DNA of 64,000 nt from Flavobacterium urocaniciphilum (GCF_900110615.1 NZ_FOEI01000010.1:1-64000); one strand, 5' to 3'; shown: positions 32,371-42,189, counted from the stretch's first letter. Made by a program: numbers and translations. The notes: generated by a model from the sequence alone, not told the origin.

Positions 32371-35340
32371 TTAAGCGTTATGCTCTTCTTCAATTTGTCT
32401 TTTATCAGCATTTGGCATCGTATCTACTAATACTGGAGTAGCAATAAATAACGATGAATATGTACCTACAATAATACCAATTAACATTGCGAAAATAAAT
32501 CCACGAATAGAATCTCCACCAAAGAAGAACATAATTGATAATACTAAAATCATTGTTAATGATGTATTTAATGTACGTGATAACGTTGTATTAATTGAGT
32601 CATTTACAATTTGATCAAAACTTCCATGGTGAGATTTACCACCTAAGAATTCACGAATTCTATCGAATACAATTACCGTATCATTCATAGAATAACCAAT
32701 AACTGTTAAGATAGCAGCAATAAAGTGCTGATCGATTTCCATATGGAAAGGCATGAATTTGTATAATGCAGAATAAATACCTAATACGAAAATAACGTCG
32801 TGAGCTACTGCAGCAATTGCACCTAAAGAATATTGGTATTTTCTAAATGAAACTACTAAGTATAAACAAACAATTAACATTGCTCCGATAACTGCCCAAT
32901 AAGCGTTTGTTTTAATATCTTCAGCTACCGTTGGACCAACTTTCATAGATTGAACAACTCCAAAAGATTTACCTTCTTGAGTATTATTGAATTCATCATA
33001 AGTAAGTTGTTTTGCAAAGAAAGGTTTTAAAGCATTGTATAATTTTTCTTTGATTTCTTTATCAACTGCAACACCTTCTTCTTTAATTTTATATTTCGTT
33101 GTAATTTTTAATTGATTATCTGTACCGATAACTTTAGCTTCAGCACTTTTAAATACATCTTCAGCAGATAAAACTTTAGTAACATCTTCAGCAGAAACTG
33201 GTTTGTCAAATTTAACTTGATATGTTCTACCTCCTACGAAGTCAATACCTTGATCAAATCCATTTGTAAAGAAAGAAGCAAAACTTAAAATACATACTAA
33301 TAAAGAGAAAGCATAAGTAAATTTCTTAATTTTTAAGTAATCAAATTTAAATCCTGTAAACCAATTTTTAGTAATATTAGTACAGAACGCTAAAGATCTT
33401 CCTTTTGCAATATCGTTATCAATAAAGAAACGAGCAATAAAAATAGATGTAAATAACGATGTAAAAATACCAATTAATAATGTAGTTGCGAAACCTCTAA
33501 TTGGACCTTCACCAAAGATAAATAAGATAGCACCTGTTAAAATGTGAGTTACGTTTGCATCAATAATAGAACGCATAGCACCTTTCCATCCGAAAGCTGT
33601 TTTTACAGCATCTTCTAATGATAAACCTGCTCTTAATTCTTCTTTTGCTCTTTCGTAAATAATAATGTTTGCATCTACTGCCGTACCCATTGTTAATACG
33701 ATACCTGCAATACCTGGTAATGTTAATACGAAACCTAAGCTCGCCATTAAACCAAATAATATGATTAAGTTAACAATTAATGCAGCATTTGCATACCATC
33801 CAGCTCTACCGTAATAGAATACCATCCATAACGAAACTAATAATAATCCAATAATAGAAGATAAAATTCCATTATCAATAGCTTCTTGACCTAAAGATGG
33901 TCCAACAACAGCACTTTGAACAATTTCAGCAGCAGCAGGTAATTTACCAGCTCTTAATACGTTTTCTAAATCGGCAGTTTCTTCTAAAGTAAAGTTTCCT
34001 GAAATTTCAGTTTGACCACCAGAAATAGCTTGTTTAGCAGAAGCAGCAGAATAAACTACATTATCTAAAACAATAGCAACCATATTACCTTGTTTTGCGA
34101 TATCTCCTGTTAATTGCTCCCATTTTCTTGAACCTGTTGGGTTCATTTGCATACTAACAGCTGGTTTACCAAAACGGTCGAAAGATTTCGACGCATCTGT
34201 AACTGCTCCTCCTGTTAAAGGTGCAATACCATCAGCAGTACCTTTTAAGAAATATAATTCTGTAATGTCTTTATTTTTATCATTTGTTTTACCCCAAGCA
34301 AATTTTGCATTAGATGCAGCAGCTGGTAATAAAGCTCTGATATCTGCTCTTTTTAAATAAGAGTTAATTAAAGCAGTATCTTTAACATTGAATGAAGGAT
34401 TCATTGATTGAGCCTTCATATCAATTTTACTAAAGATTGGGCCTAAATCTTTTGGAGATTTATCAGCCGTTTTGTTATCTGTAATTAAATCGTTGATTTT
34501 AGATTTAGTATCAGTTGCAGCAGCTTTAGTAGTATCTACAGCAGCAGTTGTAGCTTTCGTTTCCGTTTTCTTTAACGCATCGTTAGCTAAAACTAAAAAG
34601 TTTCCAACTTCGTCTGGTTTTAAAGTTTCCCAAAACTCTAATTGAGCTGTACTAGATAATAATTTTTCAACTCTATCAATATCTTTAGCACCAGGTAATT
34701 CAACTAAAATTCTTCCTGATTCTCCTAATTTTTGAATATTTGGCTGAACAACACCGAATTTATCGATACGCTCTCTTAATACTCCGTAAGCACTTTCAAT
34801 TGATTCAGAAACTTTCTTTTTAAGAACCACTTTAACTTGATCATCAGTCATGTTAAGTTGAATCTCATCTGATAAATTTCTATTATAAAAAGCCTCTGGA
34901 GAAGCTAATTTTACTGTACCATTTGATTCAGCAGCAAAAGCATCAAAAAATGCATCTAAATAATCTTGATTTCCTTTTCTTTCTTTAGTAGCTCTAGATA
35001 AAGCTCTGTTGAAAGTAGGGTTTTTAGAGTTATTAGATAATCCTTTTAAAATGTCTTTTACAGAAACTTCTAAGATTACGTTAATACCTCCTTCAAGGTC
35101 AAGACCTTTGTTGATTTGTTTTTCTACCACATCATTATAAGTAAATGAAGTAAATCCTAAGTTCATTACTTCTTTTTCACCCATAGATTTTAAATACTCA
35201 TTCTCTTTAGATGTGTCACCTTTGGCAAATTCTTTCGCATCATTAGCAATACCATTTGCAACGAATGTAAATGATAACTGATAAATACTTACAAGTGTAA
35301 ATACGATTGCAAAGAATTTAATTAGTCCCTTGTTCTGCAT
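32371..35340 (-). CDS. secDF: Protein translocase subunit SecDF (fused)
   Basis: A 989-residue fusion of SecD and SecF, which uses the proton gradient to help pull exported proteins across the inner membrane. SecD takes about residues 1-640: one N-terminal span, a long periplasmic part, then five spans. SecF takes about 665-989, starting with another span and FVGGRTYQVKF. The SecD periplasmic part contains an Ala/Thr/Lys-rich stretch (about 255-300) that looks like a disordered insertion and is common in Bacteroidetes. A promoter is clear upstream. Together with lepB it serves the general secretion that also feeds the type IX system. Confidence 0.96.
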   Translation of the reverse strand: MQNKGLIKFFAIVFTLVSIYQLSFTFVANGIANDAKEFAKGDTSKENEYLKSMGEKEVMNLGFTSFTYNDVVEKQINKGLDLEGGINVILEVSVKDILKGLSNNSKNPTFNRALSRATKERKGNQDYLDAFFDAFAAESNGTVKLASPEAFYNRNLSDEIQLNMTDDQVKVVLKKKVSESIESAYGVLRERIDKFGVVQPNIQKLGESGRILVELPGAKDIDRVEKLLSSTAQLEFWETLKPDEVGNFLVLANDALKKTETKATTAAVDTTKAAATDTKSKINDLITDNKTADKSPKDLGPIFSKIDMKAQSMNPSFNVKDTALINSYLKRADIRALLPAAASNAKFAWGKTNDKNKDITELYFLKGTADGIAPLTGGAVTDASKSFDRFGKPAVSMQMNPTGSRKWEQLTGDIAKQGNMVAIVLDNVVYSAASAKQAISGGQTEISGNFTLEETADLENVLRAGKLPAAAEIVQSAVVGPSLGQEAIDNGILSSIIGLLLVSLWMVFYYGRAGWYANAALIVNLIILFGLMASLGFVLTLPGIAGIVLTMGTAVDANIIIYERAKEELRAGLSLEDAVKTAFGWKGAMRSIIDANVTHILTGAILFIFGEGPIRGFATTLLIGIFTSLFTSIFIARFFIDNDIAKGRSLAFCTNITKNWFTGFKFDYLKIKKFTYAFSLLVCILSFASFFTNGFDQGIDFVGGRTYQVKFDKPVSAEDVTKVLSAEDVFKSAEAKVIGTDNQLKITTKYKIKEEGVAVDKEIKEKLYNALKPFFAKQLTYDEFNNTQEGKSFGVVQSMKVGPTVAEDIKTNAYWAVIGAMLIVCLYLVVSFRKYQYSLGAIAAVAHDVIFVLGIYSALYKFMPFHMEIDQHFIAAILTVIGYSMNDTVIVFDRIREFLGGKSHHGSFDQIVNDSINTTLSRTLNTSLTMILVLSIMFFFGGDSIRGFIFAMLIGIIVGTYSSLFIATPVLVDTMPNADKRQIEEEHNA

Positions 35341-35375
35341 TATTAATTATTTTAGTTATTTTTTTTAAAAACGGA

Positions 35376-35406
35376 CAAATATATCATTTCAAACACGATA
35401 AAACAA
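35376..35406 (-). promoter_or_regulatory. Promoter of secDF
   Basis: Minus strand TTG (35404-35406), 20 nt, TATATTTG (35376-35383), about 35 nt ahead of the secDF start. Confidence 0.75.
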
Positions 35407-35489
35407 TTTTATTTTCAGTTATCCTCTGTTTTTTTTAAACATTTCTCTATTTACAACTTTTCTTACTATTCAAACGATTGAATTTCAGA

Positions 35490-35522
35490 CAAATAAAAAA
35501 TGCGTCTATCAAGACGCATTTT
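35490..35522 (-). terminator. Terminator of the alpha-oxoamine synthase gene
   Basis: Stem AAAATGCGTCT/AGACGCATTTT (35497-35507 with 35512-35522) with loop ATCA. On the minus strand a T run follows. Confidence 0.85.
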
Positions 35523-35544
35523 AAATTCTAACTTATTTTTTCAA

Positions 35545-36804
35545 CTAAGAAACATTTTCAACATTAGCATCTGCTAAGGCTTTGTACGTTCCATTTGTTA
35601 ATTTTTCTCTAATTGCTTCAAATGCAGATAACGTTTCATCAATATCAGCAATTGTATGTGAAGCTGTAGGAATCATTCTTAATAAAATAATACCTTTTGG
35701 AATTACTGGATACACAACAATTGACAAGAAAATATTATAATTCTCTCTTAAATCGTTAACCATAACCATTGCTTCAGGAATAGAACCTTCAAGATATACT
35801 GGAGTTACACAAGTATTTGTATCACCAATATTAAATCCTTTAGTTTTTAATCCGTTTTGTAAATAATTTACATTTTCCCAAAGTTTGTCTTTTAACTCTG
35901 GCATTGTACGTAACATCTCTAAACGTTTTAACGCACCAACAGTCATAATCATTGGTAACGATTTTGCAAACATTTGAGAACGTAAATTATATTTTAAGTA
36001 ATCAATTACATCTTGATCTGCCGCTACGAAAGCACCAATACTCGCCATAGATTTAGCGAAAGTAGAGAAATACACATCAATTCCGTCTTGACAACCTTGC
36101 TCTTCTCCTGCTCCAGCACCTGTTTTACCTAATGTACCAAAACCATGAGCATCATCAACTAATAAACGGAAGTTGTATTTTTCTTTTAAAGCAACGATTT
36201 CTTTTAATTTACCTTGTTGTCCTCTCATTCCGAAAACTCCTTCAGTAATAACTAAAATACCACCACCTAATTCTTCAGCCATTTTAGTAGCACGTTGTAA
36301 GTTTTTCTCTAAACTTTCAACATCATTATGCTTATATGTAAAACGTTTACCCATGTGCAAACGAACTCCATCAATAATACATCCATGACCATCAACATCA
36401 TAAACAATAACATCATTTTTAGTCACTAAAGCATCAATAATAGACACCATTCCTTGGTAACCAAAATTTAATAAATAAGCTGCTTCTTTTTGAACAAAAC
36501 TAGCTAATTCATTTTGTAATTGTTCGTGTAATATAGTGTGTCCACTCATCATACGAGCACCCATTGGATATGCAGCACCATATTGCGCAGCTGCTTCAGC
36601 ATCAACTTTTCTAACTTCAGGATGATTTGCTAAACCTAAATAATCGTTTATACTCCAGTTTAAAATTTCTTTTCCATGAAATTTCATTCTTGGACCTAAT
36701 TCTCCTTCTAATTTAGGGAACACATAATATCCTTCAGCTTGTGAAGCCCATTTTCCTAAAGGCCCTTTATTTTGTTGTATTCTTTCAAATAAATCTTTAA
36801 CCAT
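35545..36804 (-). CDS. PLP-dependent alpha-oxoamine synthase (serine palmitoyltransferase-like)
   Basis: A 419-residue enzyme of the aminotransferase class I/II, alpha-oxoamine synthase branch, which joins an amino acid to an acyl-CoA or acyl-ACP with loss of CO2. Seen: NDYLGLANHPEV near the start, the substrate loop YPMGARMMSGHT, DDAHGFGTLG (the PLP-binding Asp and His) and FSTFAKSMAS (the PLP Lys). In Bacteroidetes this sequence type is annotated as serine palmitoyltransferase for sphingolipids; close relatives use cysteate to make capnine and sulfonolipids. 2-amino-3-ketobutyrate CoA ligase is a less likely option, because no threonine dehydrogenase gene is nearby. The amino acid substrate cannot be settled from sequence. 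Confidence 0.82.
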   Translation of the reverse strand: MVKDLFERIQQNKGPLGKWASQAEGYYVFPKLEGELGPRMKFHGKEILNWSINDYLGLANHPEVRKVDAEAAAQYGAAYPMGARMMSGHTILHEQLQNELASFVQKEAAYLLNFGYQGMVSIIDALVTKNDVIVYDVDGHGCIIDGVRLHMGKRFTYKHNDVESLEKNLQRATKMAEELGGGILVITEGVFGMRGQQGKLKEIVALKEKYNFRLLVDDAHGFGTLGKTGAGAGEEQGCQDGIDVYFSTFAKSMASIGAFVAADQDVIDYLKYNLRSQMFAKSLPMIMTVGALKRLEMLRTMPELKDKLWENVNYLQNGLKTKGFNIGDTNTCVTPVYLEGSIPEAMVMVNDLRENYNIFLSIVVYPVIPKGIILLRMIPTASHTIADIDETLSAFEAIREKLTNGTYKALADANVENVS

Positions 36805-36915
36805 AATACGATTCTTAAATGTGAGGCAAAAGTATAAATAAAAATGAGTTTTTAATAATTTTTTTTACAGAGTTACCTCAACTTCATTTTATTACACTTT
36901 CATCAACTACTTTTC

Positions 36916-36945
36916 TTGCAAAAAATAAAGTTTTACTTATCTTTG
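36916..36945 (+). promoter_or_regulatory. Promoter of the HMG-CoA lyase gene
   Basis: TTG (36916-36918), 19 nt, TATCTTTG (36938-36945). It shows that the frame starting at the TTG 36916 is too long and that the ATG at 36955 is the start; the leader is very short. Confidence 0.8.
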
Positions 36946-36954
36946 ACATTCGTT

Positions 36955-37818
36955 ATGAAAGAAATTAAAATTATAGAATGCCCACGTGATGCTATGCAAG
37001 GCATCAAAGCTTTTATTCCAACTGAAAAGAAAGTGCAATACATCCAATCTTTATTAAGAGTTGGATTTGATACTATCGATTTCGGAAGTTTTGTTTCCCC
37101 TAAAGCCATTCCTCAAATGCAGGATACGGCTGAAGTTTTAGCGCAATTAGATTTATCACAAACAAAAAGCAAATTACTGGCTATTATAGCCAATACACAA
37201 GGTGCTGAAATTGCTAGTCAACATAAAGAAATTCAATATTTAGGCTTTCCTTTTTCAATTTCTGAAAACTTTCAGATGCGAAACACACACAAAACCATTG
37301 CTGAATCTTTAATTACTTTACAAGAAATTTTAGAAATCGCTACAAAATCGAATAAAGAAGTAGTAACCTATATTTCTATGGGATTCGGAAATCCTTATGG
37401 CGATCCTTATAATGTTGAAATTGTTGGAGAATGGACTGAAAAATTAGCCAATATGGGTGTGAAAATCTTATCACTTTCAGATACGATTGGGTCTTCAACT
37501 CCAGAAATTATCGATTATTTATTTAGCAATTTAATTCCAAAATATCCAAATATCGAATTTGGCGCCCATTTACATACCACTCCTGATACTTGGTTTGAGA
37601 AAGTCGATGCAGCATACAAAGCAGGTTGTGTACGATTTGACGGCGCTATAAAAGGTTATGGCGGCTGCCCTATGGCAAAAGACGATTTAACAGGAAATAT
37701 GCCAACAGAAAAATTACTTTCTTATTTTACATCTGAAAAAGCAAATACTAATTGTCACCCGATGAGTTTTGAAAGTGCTTATAATGAAGCTTTAAAAATT
37801 TTTAACGTTTATCATTAG
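36955..37818 (+). CDS. Hydroxymethylglutaryl-CoA lyase
   Basis: A 287-residue TIM-barrel HMG-CoA lyase that splits HMG-CoA to acetyl-CoA and acetoacetate, the last step of leucine breakdown. Motifs: ECPRDAMQG at the N-terminus (metal-binding Asp, catalytic Arg), DFGSFVSP, GFGNPYGDPYN, the HxH metal site GAHLHTTP, and the GYGGCPMAKDDLTGNMPTE loop with the catalytic Cys. The last 17 nt overlap the end of the convergent membrane protein gene at 37802. With fadNAE it adds to acetyl-CoA supply. Isopropylmalate synthase-like relatives are excluded by the Cys loop. Confidence 0.93.
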   Translation: MKEIKIIECPRDAMQGIKAFIPTEKKVQYIQSLLRVGFDTIDFGSFVSPKAIPQMQDTAEVLAQLDLSQTKSKLLAIIANTQGAEIASQHKEIQYLGFPFSISENFQMRNTHKTIAESLITLQEILEIATKSNKEVVTYISMGFGNPYGDPYNVEIVGEWTEKLANMGVKILSLSDTIGSSTPEIIDYLFSNLIPKYPNIEFGAHLHTTPDTWFEKVDAAYKAGCVRFDGAIKGYGGCPMAKDDLTGNMPTEKLLSYFTSEKANTNCHPMSFESAYNEALKIFNVYH

Positions 37819-38548
37819 TAAAATTAAATATCACAAAAATATCCTTTAAATCTTTCTTCTTATTTTCTTTACCAGGATTAACCATAAAATAAAAAGAAAA
37901 TAATGCAGACAATATAATAGAAACCAAAACTTTACCTACTATATTTCCAGTCATCATTTCAAAATAATTAGGCTCAAAATATAAATTAAGAGAGTAAAAT
38001 AGGAATGAATCTAACACCGAAATCACTACACTAGGAATCAAAAAGTGAAAAAATATCAATTTTGGAAATTTCGATTCAAAATATTTATACAAATATATTA
38101 TAAGCAACATATCCATATACAGCAAGAACAAACCTGTAATAAATAGGTTAAAATCAAAATTAAACACTTCTGCTAAAAAAGTAGTATTCCTAGAAAAGTT
38201 ATCAGACAAAATTTGCTCTAAAGAAATATAAGACAAGAACACGAGAATAATATTACTGAGAATAATTCCATACACCGCACTTCTTACTTTTAATACATTT
38301 TCATTTTTAAAAATCAATAAAACTGCAAATAACGTAGACGTAAAAATCAAGGTTGATCCTGGCGAAAATAGAAAAGTATCAAAATATAAATTATATACAT
38401 TACCCGATAAAATTGTTTGAAAGAATTGCATCGTTCCTAAAAACACATATAGCAAACCTAATCCAAAATGCTTTTTAGATGTATACAAACCAAAAATTAT
38501 CAAACCGACAATTAAAGTTTCTAAAAAAAAATATATAAATGTCTCCAT
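37802..38548 (-). CDS. Stand-alone seven-span membrane protein of unknown function
   Basis: A 248-residue integral membrane protein with about seven hydrophobic spans and a short basic cytosolic tail (NPGKENKKKDLKD). I do not recognise a named family. Its pattern, including LDSFLFYSLNLYF followed by a span with a buried Lys (VGKVLVSIIL), recalls the membrane domain shared by queuosine-precursor (VUT-type) transporters and by some sensor kinases, but no kinase, PAS or GGDEF part follows: the gene stops right after the last span. It may be a transporter, or the remaining sensor half of a lost signalling protein. Its 3' end overlaps the HMG-CoA lyase gene by 17 nt. Confidence 0.65.
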   Translation of the reverse strand: METFIYFFLETLIVGLIIFGLYTSKKHFGLGLLYVFLGTMQFFQTILSGNVYNLYFDTFLFSPGSTLIFTSTLFAVLLIFKNENVLKVRSAVYGIILSNIILVFLSYISLEQILSDNFSRNTTFLAEVFNFDFNLFITGLFLLYMDMLLIIYLYKYFESKFPKLIFFHFLIPSVVISVLDSFLFYSLNLYFEPNYFEMMTGNIVGKVLVSIILSALFSFYFMVNPGKENKKKDLKDIFVIFNFTNDKR

Positions 38549-38592
38549 TTCACAAATATAACTAATTCTTTATAAATCAATTATATCAAAAG

Positions 38593-38623
38593 TTGTCATT
38601 TACTTAAATTTGTCTTATATTTG
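38593..38623 (+). promoter_or_regulatory. Promoter of guaB
   Basis: TTG (38593-38595), 20 nt, TATATTTG (38616-38623), followed by GCACGC and the ATG 26 nt after the box. Confidence 0.8.
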
Positions 38624-38649
38624 CACGCAATTTAATTACAAATTGCACC

Positions 38650-40122
38650 ATGATAGCACACAACACAAAAATAATTGGTGAAGGACTAACCTACGACGAT
38701 GTTTTATTAGTTCCCAATTATTCTGAAATCCTTCCAAGAGAAGTTTCTATTCAATCAAAATTTAGCAAAAACATTACTTTAAACACGCCTATTGTTTCCG
38801 CTGCTATGGACACAGTAACAGAAAGCGCTATGGCTATTGCTATGGCCCAAGAAGGTGGAATTGGAGTACTACATAAAAACATGTCTATCAAAAAGCAAGC
38901 TGCAGAAGTACGTAAAGTAAAACGTGCAGAAAGCGGTATGATTATAGACCCAGTAACTTTACCATTAACTGCTAATGTTGGCGATGCAAAACACGCTATG
39001 CATAAATATGGTATTGGTGGAATTCCTGTTGTGGATGAAAACGAAGTTTTAAAAGGAATTGTTACCAATAGAGATTTACGTTTCGAAAAAAATAACGAAA
39101 GAGCTATTACTGAGGTAATGACTTCAGAAAATTTAATTACTGCTCCTGAAGGAACAACTCTTTTACAAGCTGAAGAAATTTTACAAGGCAATAAAATTGA
39201 AAAATTACCAGTAATTAATACCGAAAACAAATTAATTGGCTTGATTACTTTTAGAGATATCACTAAATTAACTCAAAAACCAAACGCTAATAAAGATAAA
39301 TTCGGACGTTTACGTGTTGCAGCTGCCTTAGGTGTAACTGGTGACGTTTTAGAACGTGCAGAAGCTTTAGTTAACGCTGGAGTTGACGCTGTAATTATCG
39401 ATACGGCTCACGGACATACAAAAGGTGTTGTAGATGTATTAAAACAAGTTAAGACTAAATTTCCAGATATTGATGTAGTTGTAGGAAACATTGCAACTCC
39501 AGAAGCGGCAAAATATTTAGTTGAAAACGGTGCCGATGCTGTAAAAGTTGGAATTGGCCCAGGATCTATTTGTACCACTCGTGTAGTTGCAGGTGTTGGT
39601 TTCCCTCAATTTTCAGCCGTTTTAGAAGTTGCTGCCGCTTTACAAGGAACTGGAATTCCTGTAATTGCTGATGGTGGTGTTCGTTATACTGGAGATATTC
39701 CTAAAGCATTAGCAGCTGGTGCCTCTAGTGTAATGTTAGGATCAATGTTAGCAGGAACTAAAGAATCGCCAGGTGAAACTATTATTTTTGAAGGAAGAAA
39801 ATTCAAATCATATAGAGGAATGGGTTCTGTAGAAGCTATGAAAGAAGGTTCTAAAGACAGATATTTCCAAGATGTTGAAGACGATGTAAAAAAATTAGTT
39901 CCAGAAGGTATTGTTGGTCGAGTTCCTTACAAAGGTGAATTAAATGAAAGCATGCAACAATTCATTGGTGGTTTAAGAGCCGGAATGGGTTATTGTGGTG
40001 CTAAAAACATTGAAACCTTACAAGCGACTAGCCGATTTGTACGTTTAACATCAAGTGGAATTAGTGAAAGTCACCCACATAATGTAACCATTACGAAAGA
40101 AGCTCCGAATTACTCGAGATAG
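38650..40122 (+). CDS. guaB: IMP dehydrogenase
   Basis: A 490-residue IMP dehydrogenase, the NAD-dependent, rate-limiting step from IMP to XMP in guanine nucleotide synthesis. The barrel starts with [13 protein letters not shown]; two CBS domains are inserted (about 95-210), which sense ATP or GTP; the catalytic Cys is in [15 protein letters not shown] (near 307), and the mobile flap carries the Arg-Tyr pair (VPYKG region near 430). The length is typical of the full CBS-containing form. It is a single-gene transcript with a strong promoter and a shared terminator. Confidence 0.97.
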   Translation: MIAHNTKIIGEGLTYDDVLLVPNYSEILPREVSIQSKFSKNITLNTPIVSAAMDTVTESAMAIAMAQEGGIGVLHKNMSIKKQAAEVRKVKRAESGMIIDPVTLPLTANVGDAKHAMHKYGIGGIPVVDENEVLKGIVTNRDLRFEKNNERAITEVMTSENLITAPEGTTLLQAEEILQGNKIEKLPVINTENKLIGLITFRDITKLTQKPNANKDKFGRLRVAAALGVTGDVLERAEALVNAGVDAVIIDTAHGHTKGVVDVLKQVKTKFPDIDVVVGNIATPEAAKYLVENGADAVKVGIGPGSICTTRVVAGVGFPQFSAVLEVAAALQGTGIPVIADGGVRYTGDIPKALAAGASSVMLGSMLAGTKESPGETIIFEGRKFKSYRGMGSVEAMKEGSKDRYFQDVEDDVKKLVPEGIVGRVPYKGELNESMQQFIGGLRAGMGYCGAKNIETLQATSRFVRLTSSGISESHPHNVTITKEAPNYSR

Positions 40123-40154
40123 TATTCAGTGCTCAGTTTTGAGTAGTCAGTATA
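40123..40154 (+). repeat. Degenerate short repeat (CAGT/GAGTAGTCAGT words)
   Basis: Directly after the guaB stop comes a string of imperfect AGT-CAGT words (TATTCAGTGCTCAG, then GAGTAGTCAGTA). Similar low-complexity tracts lie at 42190-42220, 47820-47850 and 48443-48510. Confidence 0.5.
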
Positions 40155-40187
40155 AAAAAATCCATTCCTTTCGGAATGGATTTTTTA
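40154..40187. terminator. Bidirectional terminator
   Basis: Stem AAAAAATCCATTCC/GGAATGGATTTTTT with loop TTTC, between guaB and the convergent CAP protein gene. Confidence 0.9.
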
Positions 40188-40670
40188 TTTTTTACCAAAT
40201 ACTTGAACCACATAGATTTTGGTTTTCGACTTATTTAAAGCGAAACCAAAACCGGTATAATTATACTCGCTATTTTTTATATTTTTCAAATGACTTGGTG
40301 AATTTTCCCAAAGTGATTTCATCTTTTCTGTTAATACAGCATAATCAATTGGATTTTTTGGAACCGAAGTAAATAATAAATTTTCAGCCACTAATACGTA
40401 TTTATTACTTCCAAAAACTTTAACTCTATCAACCAATTCTTTTGTTCTAGAATTCTCTTTCTGAACGTGATCTAACACTTCTTTATTCGCAATATATTTC
40501 GCTTGATTTTCGGCAGCTTGATCCAAATTTTTATCGCGTATTAACACTGCACATTTATTCTCTATTCGAATAGCATTAATCTTATCAAATAAATTCGAAT
40601 CTAATTTTGTTACTTCAACTTCTTGTTGAAAACCTAACAAAAACAACACTATAATCGCTACACTTTTCAT
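40185..40670 (-). CDS. CAP domain (SCP/PR1-like) secreted protein
   Basis: A 161-residue protein with a short signal sequence (MKSVAIIVLFLLGFQQ) and one CAP domain. The CAP helix (FDKINAIRIENKCAVLIRDKNLDQAAENQAKYIA), an ENLL segment in the position of the conserved Glu, and a final strand GFGFALNKSKTKIYVVQVFG are visible. The His residues of the CAP cleft are partly kept (VLDHVQ, SPSHLKN). Bacterial CAP proteins are secreted and of mostly unknown role. It is a single gene, ending at the terminator it shares with guaB. Confidence 0.85.
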   Translation of the reverse strand: MKSVAIIVLFLLGFQQEVEVTKLDSNLFDKINAIRIENKCAVLIRDKNLDQAAENQAKYIANKEVLDHVQKENSRTKELVDRVKVFGSNKYVLVAENLLFTSVPKNPIDYAVLTEKMKSLWENSPSHLKNIKNSEYNYTGFGFALNKSKTKIYVVQVFGKK

Positions 40671-40737
40671 TCTTCTTCTTTTTATTAAAACGTAATAAAA
40701 GGATATTTATTTTAATAGAAAATCATAAAAAAGTCAT

Positions 40738-40768
40738 AAAAAAAACCCACTAAAATAATAGCGGGTTT
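40738..40768 (-). terminator. Terminator of purB
   Basis: AAAACCCACT and AGCGGGTTTT pair on the minus strand with one G-U pair (40741-40750 with 40759-40768). A seven-base T run follows on that strand. Confidence 0.7.
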
Positions 40769-40783
40769 TAAACTGTAAATTAG

Positions 40784-40808
40784 ATGCTGAAATAAATTCA
40801 GCATGACA
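40784..40808. repeat. Hairpin variant of the dispersed CTCAGnATGAC element
   Basis: TGCTGAA-ATAAA-TTCAGCA forms a 7-bp hairpin followed by TGACAAA, just after the purB stop on its coding strand. It ends like the elements at 13437-13463 and 43037-43063. Confidence 0.4.
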
Positions 40809-40813
40809 AAGTG

Positions 40814-42157
40814 CTATATTCCTAAATAATTACTTGGTGTAATCACTTTCAATTCTGCTTTAATTTCATCAGAAACATTCAACGTTTCAATAAATGCATG
40901 AATTGATTCTTTATTGATAACTGTGTTTGTTCTTGTTAAATCTTTTAACGCTTCATACGGATTTGGATATCCTTCTCTACGTAAAATAGTTTGAATTGCT
41001 TCAGCAACAACCGCCCAATTTTTCTCTAAATCTTCTTCAAACTTTACTTGGTTTAATAATAATTTATTCAACCCTTTTAAAGTCGCTTCAAAAGCAATAA
41101 TTGTATGTCCGATTGGCACACCAATATTTCGTAAAACTGTACTATCTGTTAAGTCACGTTGTAAACGAGAAATTGGTAATTTAGCCGATAAATGTTCGAA
41201 AATAGCATTCGCAATTCCTAAATTTCCTTCCGAATTTTCAAAATCAATCGGGTTTACTTTATGTGGCATTGCTGAAGAACCAATTTCACCTGCTTTGATT
41301 TTTTGTTTGAAATAATCCATCGAAACGTATGTCCAAATATCTCTATCTAAATCAATTAAAATCGTATTGATACGTTTCAATGCATCGAAAAAGGCTGCAA
41401 AATGATCGTAATGCTCAATTTGAGTAGTTGGAAACGAATGACGTAAACCTAAAGTTTCTTCTACGAATTGTGTTCCGAACGCTTTCCAATCGCTATTTGG
41501 ATAGGCTACCTTATGCGCATTATAATTTCCTGTTGCTCCACCAAATTTTGCTGCAAAAGGCACGTTGAATAACAAACGCATTTGCTCTTCAATACGCTCC
41601 ACGAAAACTAAAATTTCTTTTCCTAAACGCGTTGGCGAAGCCGGCTGACCGTGAGTTCTTGCTAATAAAGGAACATCAGCCCACTCGATTGACAATTCTT
41701 TTAATTTCTGAACAATAGAAACTAAACTTGGTAAATACACATTTTCAAACGCTTCTTTCGTTGAAAGTGGAATTGCAGTATTATTAATATCTTGAGAAGT
41801 TAATCCGAAGTGGATAAACTCTTTAAATTCTTGTAATCCGAATTCGTCAAATTTCTTTTTGATAAAATATTCAACGGCTTTTACATCGTGATTAGTAGTT
41901 TTCTCTGTTTCCTTAATCCAAAGTGCATCTTCAGTAGAAAAATTCTCGTAAATCTCTCTTAATTTCCCAAACAGGTTTTTATCTACACCTTGTAATTGAG
42001 GAACATTGAATTCGCACATAGCGATAAAATATTCTACCTCAACTAAAACTCTATATTTAATTAAAGCTTCTTCAGAAAAATAAGCGGATAACGATTTTGT
42101 TTTACTTCTGTAACGTCCGTCAATTGGCGATACTGCATTTAATTCGGTAAGTTGCAT
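40814..42157 (-). CDS. purB: Adenylosuccinate lyase
   Basis: A 447-residue member of the fumarase/aspartase superfamily that acts twice in purine synthesis, releasing fumarate from SAICAR and from adenylosuccinate. Motifs: LNAVSPIDGRYRSKT at the start, KTTNHDVKAVEYF, LARTHGQPASPTRLGKE (catalytic His), and the signature GSSAMPHKVNPIDFEN with the mobile catalytic Ser. Its form is the E. coli-like long one. A TAAATTTG box lies at 42183-42190 on the minus strand. It lies near guaB, but on the opposite strand. Confidence 0.97.
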   Translation of the reverse strand: MQLTELNAVSPIDGRYRSKTKSLSAYFSEEALIKYRVLVEVEYFIAMCEFNVPQLQGVDKNLFGKLREIYENFSTEDALWIKETEKTTNHDVKAVEYFIKKKFDEFGLQEFKEFIHFGLTSQDINNTAIPLSTKEAFENVYLPSLVSIVQKLKELSIEWADVPLLARTHGQPASPTRLGKEILVFVERIEEQMRLLFNVPFAAKFGGATGNYNAHKVAYPNSDWKAFGTQFVEETLGLRHSFPTTQIEHYDHFAAFFDALKRINTILIDLDRDIWTYVSMDYFKQKIKAGEIGSSAMPHKVNPIDFENSEGNLGIANAIFEHLSAKLPISRLQRDLTDSTVLRNIGVPIGHTIIAFEATLKGLNKLLLNQVKFEEDLEKNWAVVAEAIQTILRREGYPNPYEALKDLTRTNTVINKESIHAFIETLNVSDEIKAELKVITPSNYLGI

Positions 42158-42189
42158 ATTGTTGTGTTGTTTTTTAAAGGTGCAAATTT

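Noticed and set aside
36980-36995. A CACGTG core inside the HMG-CoA lyase gene as a possible parS site
   Set aside because: Only the central six bases fit; the flanks of the parS consensus (TGTT and AACA) are absent. I found no parS elsewhere in the window by eye.
38751-39263. A 170-codon frame opposite guaB
   Set aside because: It is an antisense shadow of the well-supported guaB gene, with a composition typical of the reverse frame.
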